Numbered from the stretch's first letter, positions 31,106 to 41,418 are shown. The stretch is DNA of 64,000 nt from Anseongella ginsenosidimutans (GCA_029268045.1 JAJUHF010000001.1:1-64000); one strand, 5' to 3'. Program-made: numbers and translations. The notes: generated by a model not told the origin, from the sequence alone.

Positions 31106-32172
31106 TGATTCATATTTTTATGGTTCAAAAATTCAGTAATTTCCTCCTCCGTGGTCAATAACGCGATCTCCAGATCGTATTCCCGCTGTTCTCCCGGTTC
31201 CAGGAAGATAAGTTCGTTGTTTTTTCTCGCAGCGGCCTGGCCAATGGCCGGATGGGTTCCCGGTTCCAGGCCGGTCACGTACTCTCCTTCACCCCAATGC
31301 TGCCAGTTGACCAGCCAGGGTAGCTGGCTTTTGGTAAACCGAAGCGCCAGCGCCATGCCCAGACGGGCATTGTACAGGCCGCAGGAGCAACGTCCGGAAG
31401 CATCGGGACGGATGTCAATGAAGGCTGCTTCTTCGCCAGCGCCCCGGTGCTCGGGAAGCGGGGCGGGGCATTTCCTGAAATCATTTCCTTCGCGGAAGAT
31501 CCGGTTGGCATCGCCCTGCTCGCGGGCTTGCCAGTTTCCTTCCCAGACAATGTCCGTTCCCTCATCTACCAATGGCCAGCCGAAATTGCAATGATATAGC
31601 AACATGTGAGGCGCCGGTGTATTTCCCCGGTTGGCCACCTCATCACGGATCCGGATAAGGGGTTTCCCCAGTTCACCGGAAATGGTGCGCCGAAGCTCCA
31701 GGCTTGGGCCAAAGGGCTGCGTTTCCCGCATAATTCCCGTAATCCGCATTTCGGTGCGTCCCGCCGCTGGATCGGGCTGAATCACCGATTCAATCACCGC
31801 CGGCGTATTGCTTATCAGACCGTGCAAGCCCCGCTGGCCGTATTCGTCTTCTTCCGGTCCTCCAACGTGCGTCAGCCCGCAAGTGGTGACCAGACCCCCT
31901 CCAAAGGTCCGGAGCCAGTTGAGGCCGCCCCCTGAAAAAGGCTGCGGCGAAGTGATCCCGCCGTGGCTCAGCCAGGCCAGGCTGTGTTGATTGTAAAATG
32001 CATCGGCAATATCCATGGCGCGATCCAGGACTACCTTGTAGCGCAAGCCCCCGCCGGTATTGATCCACGCGATGCGAGTACCCCGGCCGGGCCCGTTGTC
32101 CAGGACAGCCGTCTCAATGCCACCCACCTGGAAGGGGTTGGATATCTTCTGCTTCCAATCCTGCCTGTTCAT
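31102..32172 (-). CDS. DUF4432 / aldose 1-epimerase-like protein
   Basis: GPGRGTRIAWINTGGGLRYKVVLDRAMDIADAFYNQHSLAWLSHGG; LLYHCNFGWPLVDEG. Confidence 0.8.
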   Translation of the reverse strand: MNRQDWKQKISNPFQVGGIETAVLDNGPGRGTRIAWINTGGGLRYKVVLDRAMDIADAFYNQHSLAWLSHGGITSPQPFSGGGLNWLRTFGGGLVTTCGLTHVGGPEEDEYGQRGLHGLISNTPAVIESVIQPDPAAGRTEMRITGIMRETQPFGPSLELRRTISGELGKPLIRIRDEVANRGNTPAPHMLLYHCNFGWPLVDEGTDIVWEGNWQAREQGDANRIFREGNDFRKCPAPLPEHRGAGEEAAFIDIRPDASGRCSCGLYNARLGMALALRFTKSQLPWLVNWQHWGEGEYVTGLEPGTHPAIGQAAARKNNELIFLEPGEQREYDLEIALLTTEEEITEFLNHKNMNQ

Positions 32173-32185
32173 TTCTGCCTGTCGA

Positions 32186-34876
32186 TTATTCGGCGCTTGC
32201 CACCGGTGCTCCCTGAAATACTTCGTGGTCCTTGTTTCCGCCGGAAACAAGGTAAGCCATCAGGTCTCTCAATTCCTCTTCATTCAAGGAATTGATCAGA
32301 CCGGGCAGCATGACCGAAACCGTAGACGGCTTCGTGGAAACAACTTCCGATTTGGGAACTTCCTCAATCGCATCGGGCACAAATGGATTCTGCGATACCA
32401 TATACGCCTGGCTGGTTTCGTTCATGATCCGCCCCACGATGGACTTTCCGTTTTTAAGCTGCAACACAGTAGCCCCGTATTGGTCGGAAATGACCTTGCT
32501 TGGTTCGATGATGGCCTCCAGGATATCCCGGGGAGTAAACCGCGTTCCCAACTGGGTCAGATCCGGACCGGTGGACGCTCCTTCCCCTTGCATGGTATGA
32601 CAGCGGTTACAGCTGGTAGCCAGGTACATATTCCGGCCCCGTTCAAAGTCGCGTCCGGTAAGCTTTCCTTCCACTGCCGCCGTTGCTTCGTCAACCGTCC
32701 AGCGTCTGCCTGGTCCTTCAGGCCCTTTGATGTTGACCAGGTCGTTGCCCGACTTGTTCAGGAGGGAATCCCCCGAGATGCCTGCGTAATACGCTTTCCG
32801 GTCGGCCGGTACATTGGCCAGTGCCATTTGCCGGGCTTTGTCTATAAACCCAACGTAACTTCTTCCTCCCTGATACCCGAAAGCCTCTTCAAACCATTTG
32901 AAATATTGTTCCCGCAGCGCCGGGGTCCACCCGCTTTTCACGCGGCTCAGCACCGTCGCGTAATAGATCTGTCCGCCGGGGGGGACTTTTTCAAGCATTC
33001 CGGCCAGATCCAGACCGTATTGGGGGTTCCGCATGATCTTGTCCGAAATACCGGTCATGGCTTCGGTATCTTCACCGGATTCCGCTTTTTCCAGCAAGGC
33101 CAGGGTTTTTTCAATCACACCAGGCGCCTCCAGAAAAGCCAGAATTTTACTGAGTTCCTTATTTAACAGGGTCGAAGCGGCAGGATATAGCGGATCCAAC
33201 GCACTGATCAGCTGCGTTTTGACTCCGCCGGCCGGCTGACCCATCCGGTAAAGAATGATTTCATAGGCTCTCAGGAAACGCAACTGCTGCGCCTCATTTA
33301 ATTCCGAAAGGTCGGTATTCAGCAAAGTGGAAATCAACTGATCCCGCTGCGACGCATCCGAATGCCTCGCCAATGCAAGCAATGCCTCGGCCTGTATATC
33401 GGGGTCTCTTTCGGCCAGCGCCTTGTTCTGCCACAAATTCCGGGGCTGATGTTCCACCGCGATGCGGGCCGCGTAGCGCACAAAGCGGTCGGGATGTTTC
33501 AGGTGCTGCCAGGCAAAGTCGATCGCCTCCTGCCCTACTTCCCGATGATAGGCTTCCAATTTCCGTCTTAACTGGTTTTCCGGTGTCGGGTCGGGGAAAC
33601 TCAGCTCGGAATCCACGTCTTCCTTTCCCGTGTAATAGACGCGGTACAGATCCGACTGCAGGCCGCGGCCGCCGGTAAGGAAATAGAGCGCGCCGTCGGG
33701 CCCGATCATCCCATCGGTAAGCGGCAAGGGAATCCCGGAGAGAAACTCTTCCTGCGTGGCTTCATAGGATGCCCCTTTGGGCTCCAGGAATATATTGTAC
33801 ACAATCCCAAAACTCCAATCAAATGCAAACAGCGCTTTCCGGTATTTTTCCGGGAACCGGGCGTTCCGCGCGTGCAGAAAATTGGTAGGCGAACCCGGAC
33901 CGATATCCAGTGCAGGAGGAAGCACATCGGGATAGGACGAACCCAGTTTTCCGTTCCCCGTACGCCATCCGAACTCCGACCCGCTGGTCGCGTGGTAAAT
34001 CCGGGTAGGCCGGTACCAGGGAAGGCCAAAATCCCATTCCATGTCGGAATCATAGGCAAACAGATCGCCGTGCTCGTTAAATGTAATATCGTACGTATTT
34101 CGGTAACCCGCACTGATCAGCTCCCAGTGCGCCCCTGCGGAATCGGTCCGAGCGATCCAGCCGCCGGGTACGCCCCGGTCATTGGCATGCCCCCGGGGAT
34201 CTTTGATCTCCGGGAACAGATTATCGGTTTGCCAAACCTTCGGCAACAGGTATTCGTCCATCTCCGGCAGGTCGGTGTGGTTTCCGGCTACCACGTAGAG
34301 CGACACGCTGTCCGGCCCGATGATCACGCTGTGCGGACCGTGTTCTCCCTGCCCGTTCATTTCCTTCAGCAGGGTGATGCGGTCGTATTGATCGTCTCCA
34401 TCGGTATCCTGCAAGCGGTATAAACCGCTACCCCGAGCTAATTTATCATTGGCACGGTGATTCACCACCACGTAAAGGCTGTTGAACGCATACAGCAAAC
34501 CCTGTGCGTGACCGATCTGCAAATCCCCTTCCTTGACATCCTCCAGTTTGGGCATTTCCAGCTTCTCCACCTTGACCTGTACGCTGGAATCGGAACCAAT
34601 GGGCGGCAATTCCAGCCGATAAAGCGCTCCGTTTTGATCCGAAGCGATCATTCTGCCCTTGTTGTCGAAGGTCATGGATACCCAGGATCCCTGACCGTTG
34701 TCGGAGGGGCTGTAAATATGATCGGCGGTAAACCCGTCCTGAAGTTCCAGCTTGGCAACCCGGGGGTCCAGTGGCCGGTCTGATTTCTTTTGATTACAGC
34801 CGGTTGCGGCAAATGCCAGTATCAATGTGGAAAAAAGAAGACGACTTATTACACCTGTACAAAGGTTTAGATTCAT
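32186..34876 (-). CDS. PVC-type membrane-bound dehydrogenase-like lipoprotein with C-terminal cytochrome c (CNRCH)
   Basis: Beta-propeller (VSMTFDNKGRMIASDQNGALYRL...), HEAT-like middle, CNRCHTMQGEGASTGPDLTQLGTRFTPRDILEAIIEPSKVIS. Confidence 0.88.
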   Translation of the reverse strand: MNLNLCTGVISRLLFSTLILAFAATGCNQKKSDRPLDPRVAKLELQDGFTADHIYSPSDNGQGSWVSMTFDNKGRMIASDQNGALYRLELPPIGSDSSVQVKVEKLEMPKLEDVKEGDLQIGHAQGLLYAFNSLYVVVNHRANDKLARGSGLYRLQDTDGDDQYDRITLLKEMNGQGEHGPHSVIIGPDSVSLYVVAGNHTDLPEMDEYLLPKVWQTDNLFPEIKDPRGHANDRGVPGGWIARTDSAGAHWELISAGYRNTYDITFNEHGDLFAYDSDMEWDFGLPWYRPTRIYHATSGSEFGWRTGNGKLGSSYPDVLPPALDIGPGSPTNFLHARNARFPEKYRKALFAFDWSFGIVYNIFLEPKGASYEATQEEFLSGIPLPLTDGMIGPDGALYFLTGGRGLQSDLYRVYYTGKEDVDSELSFPDPTPENQLRRKLEAYHREVGQEAIDFAWQHLKHPDRFVRYAARIAVEHQPRNLWQNKALAERDPDIQAEALLALARHSDASQRDQLISTLLNTDLSELNEAQQLRFLRAYEIILYRMGQPAGGVKTQLISALDPLYPAASTLLNKELSKILAFLEAPGVIEKTLALLEKAESGEDTEAMTGISDKIMRNPQYGLDLAGMLEKVPPGGQIYYATVLSRVKSGWTPALREQYFKWFEEAFGYQGGRSYVGFIDKARQMALANVPADRKAYYAGISGDSLLNKSGNDLVNIKGPEGPGRRWTVDEATAAVEGKLTGRDFERGRNMYLATSCNRCHTMQGEGASTGPDLTQLGTRFTPRDILEAIIEPSKVISDQYGATVLQLKNGKSIVGRIMNETSQAYMVSQNPFVPDAIEEVPKSEVVSTKPSTVSVMLPGLINSLNEEELRDLMAYLVSGGNKDHEVFQGAPVASAE

Positions 34877-34938
34877 GTTGCTAATAATTTATTCTTTCGT
34901 TGGTTAGGCCATAAACATAGGACTTGCGCCTGGCTTAT

Positions 34939-34958
34939 CTATCCTGCTCTGTCCTGCC
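34939..34958 (-). promoter_or_regulatory. Regulon direct-repeat box, copy 2 (divergent region PVC gene / GntR-type regulator)
   Basis: CTATCCTGCTCTGTCCTGCC; minus -7 box TATGTTTA at 34912-34919 (19-nt spacer); overlaps the -33 position of a + strand TAATTTTG promoter (34974-34981). Confidence 0.75.
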
Positions 34959-35067
34959 GGGAACCGGTCCACATAATTTTGTCAAAGACAATTTTCACGT
35001 GAAATTTAGTAATTTCACAGAATTATTTAGCCTCCAACCAAAGAAGATGGAGGCTTCAGCATTTGTT

Positions 35068-36087
35068 ATGGAAGTACAATTTGATATCGAGTTTAAGGAA
35101 AACACCCCCAAGTATCTCCAGATCATTGATTCCATTATTCACGCCATTAGCAAAGGCAAATTGAAGCGTGGCGATAAAATTCCCTCCATTAACCAGTTCA
35201 GCGAAGAATTTCTGCTTTCAAGGGATACGGTAGAAAAAGCCTACCGCCAGCTGATCCGGGACGGGATTCTCACCGCGGTGAGGGGCAAGGGCTACTACAT
35301 CAACCGGGTGGATGTGGAAGCAGCCATCCGGGTACTGTTGCTCTTTAACAAAATAAGCAATTATAAAAAACAGATTTATAACGGATTTACCGATGCCCTG
35401 GGCCGAAAAGCTTTTGTGGACCTCCACATCCATCATTGCAATTCCGGATTATTCAAAAGCCTTATTCAGAACAGTGTGGGCGAATACCATTATTATGTGA
35501 TCATGCCGCACTTTTACGCGGGCCTGGAGGACGCCATGGAAGGCATCAGCCTGATCCCGCCCGAAAAGCTCATTATTCTGGACAAAGACATTCCATTGCC
35601 GGTCAACGACGTGGCCTGCGTTTACCAGGATTTTGAAAAGGACATTCTCTACGCCCTGAACGAGGCGGTTGATCTGATAAAAAAATACCGGAAGCTGGTC
35701 CTGGTCTTTCCGGCCATTGTTCCCTATCCGAAGGAGATCATCAAAGGGTTTCGTTTGTTTAGCATGCAACACAACATGGAGCATGAAATTATTCATGAAA
35801 TTGAAGAACATACGGAAATAAGGCGCGATGAAGCCTATGTGGTGATCGAGGAAACCGACCTGGTGAACCTGATCAAGAATTGCAAGGAGAAAGGGCTGCA
35901 CGTAGGCAAAGACCTGGGCATCGTTTCCTATAACGACACACCGCTCAAGGAAATTCTCCTGAATGGAATTACAACGGTCACAACCGATCATGAACTGATG
36001 GGCGAAACAGCCGCCCGTCTGATCCTGGAAAACCGCCGGGAGAAAATCAAGAATCCGTTCTACCTGATCCGAAGAAAATCCTTATAA
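35068..36087 (+). CDS. GntR-family winged-helix regulator with LacI-like periplasmic-binding sensor domain
   Basis: KYLQIIDSIIHAISKGKLKRGDKIPSINQFSEEFLLSRDTVEKAYRQLIRDGILTAVRGKGYYI, then a LacI-type effector domain ending DLGIVSYNDTPLKEILLNGITTVTTDHELMGETAARLIL. Confidence 0.9.
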   Translation: MEVQFDIEFKENTPKYLQIIDSIIHAISKGKLKRGDKIPSINQFSEEFLLSRDTVEKAYRQLIRDGILTAVRGKGYYINRVDVEAAIRVLLLFNKISNYKKQIYNGFTDALGRKAFVDLHIHHCNSGLFKSLIQNSVGEYHYYVIMPHFYAGLEDAMEGISLIPPEKLIILDKDIPLPVNDVACVYQDFEKDILYALNEAVDLIKKYRKLVLVFPAIVPYPKEIIKGFRLFSMQHNMEHEIIHEIEEHTEIRRDEAYVVIEETDLVNLIKNCKEKGLHVGKDLGIVSYNDTPLKEILLNGITTVTTDHELMGETAARLILENRREKIKNPFYLIRRKSL

Positions 36088-36933
36088 ACCGTGCTTCCGG
36101 CACATTTCCCGGATGAATTTCAAGCCGTTTTCGGCCATATCCCAAGGTTTGGAAAACTCCCGCCATACGCCGATGGAATTGGCGAAGTCGGGATCGTTCC
36201 GGGTGAACCCCTCAATGGTAAGCCAGCCTTTGTAGTTGATCCTTGCCAGGGCCGAAAACGTTTCATCCCAGGGAACGTGGCCACTCCCGGGCGTTCCCCG
36301 GTCGTTCTCACTGATGTGCACGTGATCCAACACCGGCGCGATGGTTTCGATGGCCGAAGCCAGTTTTTTTTCTTCAATATTGGCGTGATGGGTATCGAAC
36401 ATGGCCCGGACATTGGGATGGGCGGTTTTATTTACCAAATACAGGAGCTGGTCCATCGTGTTGCACAGGTAGCATTCAAATCGGTTAACCGCCTCGGGGG
36501 TAAGCACAATACCCGCCTGGGCAGCATGGTCTCCTGCTTTGCGGAGTATTTCCGCACTCCAGTCGTACTCCCGCTCGGTAGGCGCCTGTTTTGAAAAAAC
36601 CGTAAAGGCCGAATGGAACGGCCCGCAGATGATTTTCGATCCCAGGTCGTGGGCACGGTCGATAGTCCATTTGATCTTATCCAGGCCTTTCTCCCGCACG
36701 GCGGGCGATTCGTCAATCGGGTTTACATCGGGCCCGAGGACAAATACCGACGTGGTCTCCAGACCGAGCTCCCGGGCAAAATCCCCCATGCGCCGGTAGG
36801 CCGCTTCATCGGGCGCTGCAATCAAAAATTCGACCCCATCGTAACCCAGGCGGCGAAGCCGTTCAAGCTTGGGTTTTAATTCGTCCGAAACCATGGCCGA
36901 CCAGGCCAGTACATTAAATCCCATTTTATTCAT
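36082..36933 (-). CDS. Sugar phosphate isomerase/epimerase (TIM barrel), second paralogue
   Basis: LRRLGYDGVEFLIAAPDEAAYRRMGDFARELGLETTSVFVLGPDVNPIDES...; HPNVRAMFDTHHANIEE; VHISENDRGTPGSGHVPWDETF. Confidence 0.9.
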   Translation of the reverse strand: MNKMGFNVLAWSAMVSDELKPKLERLRRLGYDGVEFLIAAPDEAAYRRMGDFARELGLETTSVFVLGPDVNPIDESPAVREKGLDKIKWTIDRAHDLGSKIICGPFHSAFTVFSKQAPTEREYDWSAEILRKAGDHAAQAGIVLTPEAVNRFECYLCNTMDQLLYLVNKTAHPNVRAMFDTHHANIEEKKLASAIETIAPVLDHVHISENDRGTPGSGHVPWDETFSALARINYKGWLTIEGFTRNDPDFANSIGVWREFSKPWDMAENGLKFIREMCRKHGL

Positions 36934-38000
36934 TCCGCTTTCTTCTTTACAATTTCCCCGGGCATGATCAATGAATCCCAGCCCGCCAGATCGGAAGGTC
37001 TTACGTTTGCCTTATACCCGTCAAAACTGAATTTGGTGGGCTGGTAAGGACCGACAAAATCCACGTTGTTGTTTGGCTTAATCGCCTTCTCCATTCCGAC
37101 AGCCCAGAAGCACGCATTGATTACCATCCGGCGGAAGCCTTCGTTCTTCAGGTCTTCCGAAGCACCGTGAGTTGTGGCAAATACCCGGCCGCTGCCTCCG
37201 TTTTCGAGTTTATACTGGCGGACCCACGCCACGGGCAATAGCTCCTTGGTCTCGTCCGCCGGCGCATCCGGCTCCATACCGTTCAGCACCTGTCCGCGCG
37301 CCAGGACCGTCGCGCCCATTTTTTCCGGATAGGCCGTGTAGCCTCCGCTTTCCACGAACATATCCGAAACACCCCGTAAAATCGGGTGTGCTTCCTGCCC
37401 TTTTTCGATTACCAGACGGGATGCCTGCTCGTGGTTGGTACCGTAGTGGCTCACCCAGGTTTCACCCAGGATCAGTTTGCCAAAGCCGTTCTTCCATGCA
37501 GACCGCGGCCCGTTGTAATTATAGCTGTAGTGCGCCCAATCGGCATTTTCCAGGTTACTGAACGCATGCGTTGCGGTGCGAAAACCCACCACGGGTCCTC
37601 CCCGTTTCAAATAGTTGTCCACATGGCGCATCTGTTCGTCGGGAAGATTTAGAAAACGTGTAAAAATCACCAGAAGATCCGCATTTTCCAATACTTCCAA
37701 TCCCTTCAGGTTGGAACTTCCCGGCAGAATATACCCCTGCTCATCCAGGCCGAAAAGCACGGTGCAATGAAATCCATGCCGTTTGGCGAGAATACGCGCC
37801 AGGGCCGGAAGACTCTCCTCTGAACGATACTCATGATCGGACGCGATAAAGACTAGGTGCTTGCCTTTTCCAGGACCCCGTTTCCCTTGGTAATCAACGC
37901 GGTACTCCTGCAACTGCTGGCCCGATGCCGCCTGGAAACAAACCAGGATTCCCCATACGGCGGCCGCAAGCAGTTTGAAAGCGGTGGTTTTTTGTTTCAT
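36930..38000 (-). CDS. ThuA domain-containing exported protein
   Basis: KHLVFIASDHEYRSEESLPALARILAKRHGFHCTVLFGLDEQG; GPVVGFRTATHAF; VFATTHGASEDL. Confidence 0.88.
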   Translation of the reverse strand: MKQKTTAFKLLAAAVWGILVCFQAASGQQLQEYRVDYQGKRGPGKGKHLVFIASDHEYRSEESLPALARILAKRHGFHCTVLFGLDEQGYILPGSSNLKGLEVLENADLLVIFTRFLNLPDEQMRHVDNYLKRGGPVVGFRTATHAFSNLENADWAHYSYNYNGPRSAWKNGFGKLILGETWVSHYGTNHEQASRLVIEKGQEAHPILRGVSDMFVESGGYTAYPEKMGATVLARGQVLNGMEPDAPADETKELLPVAWVRQYKLENGGSGRVFATTHGASEDLKNEGFRRMVINACFWAVGMEKAIKPNNNVDFVGPYQPTKFSFDGYKANVRPSDLAGWDSLIMPGEIVKKKAE

Positions 38001-38074
38001 CCTTCTATTGATTTATGACCTCCCGAAATTCTCACTTCTTTCTACCTCCAAAGTATGACATAATGCAAGCAGGA

Positions 38075-38094
38075 CTATCCTGCCCTGTCCTGCT
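38075..38094 (-). promoter_or_regulatory. Regulon direct-repeat box, copy 3 (upstream of ThuA operon)
   Basis: CTATCCTGCCCTGTCCTGCT; minus -7 box TACTTTGG at 38048-38055 (19-nt spacer). Confidence 0.75.
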
Positions 38095-38121
38095 TTTCCA
38101 CCGGGCTCCGGATTACCCGGA

Positions 38122-41100
38122 TCAGTCCCCGCTGCCGGTGACCCGCAGGATCCCCTTCATCATCCGCCAGTGTCCCGGAAAGGTACAAATAAATGGGTAA
38201 TTTCCGTCTTGTGCGGGCGCGGTGAAATTCAGCCGGAAGGTTTCATCGGACCCGATCAAGGGCGTCCAGAAAAGTACGCCCGGGTTCTCGGGCACAAAAT
38301 GACGTTGGTAACCGTCTTCCGACAGCGCCATTTCGTCGGCCGCTTCCCCGACCGCCTCCCAGCTTCCCGGTTTTACGATCACCACATTATGCGCCATCTG
38401 ATCGTTGTTGGTGAAGATCAGGGTCACCGTCTTTCCCGCTGGGATTGGGATCGTATCCCGATCGTAACGCATTTTACCGGGCAGGGCGGAAAGATGGACA
38501 ACTACCTCTCCCGGTTCCGATTCGGGTACCGGCGAATTGTTCGTGGATGCCTGACCAGTATCGATTGACCGGTCCGGTCCGGCGAAAAGCGCCGGATTGG
38601 CGGCTCTGAACTGTTCAAAAGCCGCAACGCCGGTGAGGGAACCGATCTCTTCCGGTGAAAGGGGGGCTACGCCGTATCGGGCATGACGGGGGTCCTGGGT
38701 GATAAAACCGGGAACCTGCAATTGCTCCAGTGAAAGCAGGGGCCGGAAGAGAAAATCCGCCTTTTGAGGCTGATCCGACAGGAAATCAGGGTCTTCCCGG
38801 AACATCTTCATCCAAATGGGTTTTAGGTGTTTAAACGATTCAATCAAGGCATACCCGATGTAATCATCCACCGGCAACTCGGTCGCGGCCAGCAAAGCGC
38901 CCACCGCGGCTTCACTACGCAAATGGCTCAGGCCAATAATCGCCTGCAACCGCACCGGGGGGGCGGGATCGGTCGCCAGTTTTGCCAGCATCGCTTCCGC
39001 CTGAGGCAGTTCAGCTGCCCAATAATGGAGAACACGGGTAGCTGCCGCGCGCAAATGGGGATCCTCGGATCCAAGAACTCGTTTTAAAAGCGCTTTATCC
39101 GGCCGGTTGAACTGCTGATACACCCATAGGCCTTCAAGCAGATGCTGCCCGTATTCCGGATCGTTTGTATCCAATGCGCCAATCCAGTTTTCGAGTGCGG
39201 GCATCACTTCGTTTACCGGCAACTCGTTCAACCGCGTACGCGCCCGGTATCTTTCCCGGTCTTCATGTACTTTCAGGCGATCCAGGAGTTCCGGGATACG
39301 CAGTTGGGTCAGGTCCAACACCTCCAGCGAAGGGGTACCCTTGTGTGTGATACGCCAGATCCGGCCCCGGGACTTGTCGCGCAGCGGGTCGCGGAAACCC
39401 TGTTCCCCATGCTGGATAATCGGATCATACCAATCGGCCACATAGAGCGCGCCGTCCGGTCCGAATTTCAGGTCCACCGGCCGGAAGTTTGGGTCTTTGG
39501 ATTGTAAGATCGGTTCGGTTTCATCGGCAATGATCCCACTTCCCTCCCACCGGGGGACGTGTTGCCGCACGCCCTGAAAACCAATAAAGGTATTGAACAG
39601 GACGTTACCCTGCACATTTTCCGGAAACGCCCGGCTGGCTACCACTTCCATGCCGCAGGTTTTCGGTTTCACCGGGGTGGTAAGAAAATCGCGCATTCCC
39701 ATGTGCTTTTTAGGGTAGTCGATCGCTACGGTTAATGGAAGGGCGAAATAATTCATGCCCGTAGACACGTCCGCGATTAAATGGGTCCCGTTCCGGGTAA
39801 ATACCTGACCCCAGGGATTCGCATAAGGATATGATATGTAAGGCTCCAGCTTCATGGTCCGGGGTTCGTACCGCCAGGTAGTTCCATAAGCTCCCCTTCT
39901 GGGTCCATAAGGCGTTTCAATCTGGGAATGTAAAAAGGTGCCCATGTGCATGTACAAGGCCCCGTCGGGTCCCCAGGTATAGGCGCTCAGGGTATGATGA
40001 GAATCCTCTGTTCCGAATCCGCTCATCAGCGTTTGACGGTAATCGGCCCGGTCGTCGCCGTCGGTGTCTTTCATAAACACCAGATCGGGTGCCTGGGTTA
40101 AATAGACGCCGCCGTGCCCCAGTTCGAATCCCAGGGGAAGATACAGGCTATCGGCGAACACGGTATGCTTGTCTGCCCGTCCGTCCCGATCGGTATCTTC
40201 CAAAATAACCAGCCGGTCGTTGGGCGGATCGCCGGGTAAATAATGCGGGTAGGAAGGCATACTGGCCACCCACATCCTGCCCTTCGCGTCGAATGTGAAC
40301 GTCACCGGATTGGCAATCGGAAAATCCAGTTCCGAAGCGAAGAGCTCCACTTGGTATCCTTCCGGCAGTACAAACAGGGATTTGGCTTTCTCCAGTTCTT
40401 TTCTGGCTTGCGCAGGATCCGGCGTATGATCCGATGCCGCGGTTCCGCTGCCTTCGAAGCGGATGATCTCCCGGATCTTGGCCCGATCCGGCGTGGTCTC
40501 CGCTCTGCTGCCTTCCCAGATTACCTGATCAAGGCGGGACACCATACTATCGATCACCAGCGATTCGGCCGGCAGGGTCTGGCCTCCGGCCCATTCCCGG
40601 CGTCTGCCATATATGTATTCGCCATTCTGCGCTTTACTCCGGTAAAAGAAATGCTGATTTTTGGTTGCGATCGCCTGCCTCAGCAATTCGGAGTGGGCGT
40701 CTCCGGTCCAGCTTTGCACGGGCAGATCCAGAGCGGCCGCCATGAACTGGCTCACCAGCCGGTATCCCTTTTCATTCAGGTGGATTCCGTTGCTTGTTAT
40801 TGAATCCGGGCCACTGCCCAGGCGGGCTGTGGCATCGTAAACATCGATGAAAGGAATAGCCAGTTCGCGGGCCACTTGCCGCATTCCTTTCACATACAGA
40901 CGCAGGTTCCTGTTGTGCTCAGTCGGATCGGGGAGCATACCACCCAATGCCTCGTGAGCGATGGGTGAAACCAGTACAAGCTGGGGTCCGGAAGTACCGT
41001 TGTATTTTTGCTGCTGCAGATGCGAAAGCAGGTTCTTCAGATCGCGCTTAAACACCTCCAGGCTGTCCGGGCCATCAAATGCCTCATTCAAACCGAAACA

Positions 41101-41418
41101 AGCGAAAATATAATCGGCTTGCTGCTGCCGCAGGTGTTCGTCCAACGTACCGAAATTCATAGGCCGTACCTGCAGATTCACTTCATCGGCGCTCCAGGCA
41201 AGATTCCGGACCCGAAGCCGATGGTCCGGAAAACTTTGGTAAAGAAGTGTCTCAAAATAATTGTGCTCATGTAGGCGCTCGGCAAACGTATTACCGATAA
41301 ACACAATGCGGGCATCCTGTTTCGGATCCAGCTTAAAAACCGTTTCGATCTTGCCGCAGGATAGCAGCAATAACAGGCTCAGCCAGGCAAAGGGGACTTT
41401 AAATTGCGGGTGATTCAT
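38122..41418 (-). CDS. Multidomain lipoprotein: SGNH/GDSL hydrolase-like + PVC-type beta-propeller + HEAT repeats + C-terminal cupredoxin
   Basis: N-term DARIVFIGNTFAERL...FGLNEAF...GIHLNEKGYRL; middle LPEGYQVELFASELDFPIANPVTFTFDAKGRMWVAS; C-term IPAGKTVTLIFTNNDQMAHNVVI...YPFICTFPGHWRMMKGILRV. No CxxCH seen. Confidence 0.82.
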   Translation of the reverse strand: MNHPQFKVPFAWLSLLLLLSCGKIETVFKLDPKQDARIVFIGNTFAERLHEHNYFETLLYQSFPDHRLRVRNLAWSADEVNLQVRPMNFGTLDEHLRQQQADYIFACFGLNEAFDGPDSLEVFKRDLKNLLSHLQQQKYNGTSGPQLVLVSPIAHEALGGMLPDPTEHNRNLRLYVKGMRQVARELAIPFIDVYDATARLGSGPDSITSNGIHLNEKGYRLVSQFMAAALDLPVQSWTGDAHSELLRQAIATKNQHFFYRSKAQNGEYIYGRRREWAGGQTLPAESLVIDSMVSRLDQVIWEGSRAETTPDRAKIREIIRFEGSGTAASDHTPDPAQARKELEKAKSLFVLPEGYQVELFASELDFPIANPVTFTFDAKGRMWVASMPSYPHYLPGDPPNDRLVILEDTDRDGRADKHTVFADSLYLPLGFELGHGGVYLTQAPDLVFMKDTDGDDRADYRQTLMSGFGTEDSHHTLSAYTWGPDGALYMHMGTFLHSQIETPYGPRRGAYGTTWRYEPRTMKLEPYISYPYANPWGQVFTRNGTHLIADVSTGMNYFALPLTVAIDYPKKHMGMRDFLTTPVKPKTCGMEVVASRAFPENVQGNVLFNTFIGFQGVRQHVPRWEGSGIIADETEPILQSKDPNFRPVDLKFGPDGALYVADWYDPIIQHGEQGFRDPLRDKSRGRIWRITHKGTPSLEVLDLTQLRIPELLDRLKVHEDRERYRARTRLNELPVNEVMPALENWIGALDTNDPEYGQHLLEGLWVYQQFNRPDKALLKRVLGSEDPHLRAAATRVLHYWAAELPQAEAMLAKLATDPAPPVRLQAIIGLSHLRSEAAVGALLAATELPVDDYIGYALIESFKHLKPIWMKMFREDPDFLSDQPQKADFLFRPLLSLEQLQVPGFITQDPRHARYGVAPLSPEEIGSLTGVAAFEQFRAANPALFAGPDRSIDTGQASTNNSPVPESEPGEVVVHLSALPGKMRYDRDTIPIPAGKTVTLIFTNNDQMAHNVVIVKPGSWEAVGEAADEMALSEDGYQRHFVPENPGVLFWTPLIGSDETFRLNFTAPAQDGNYPFICTFPGHWRMMKGILRVTGSGD

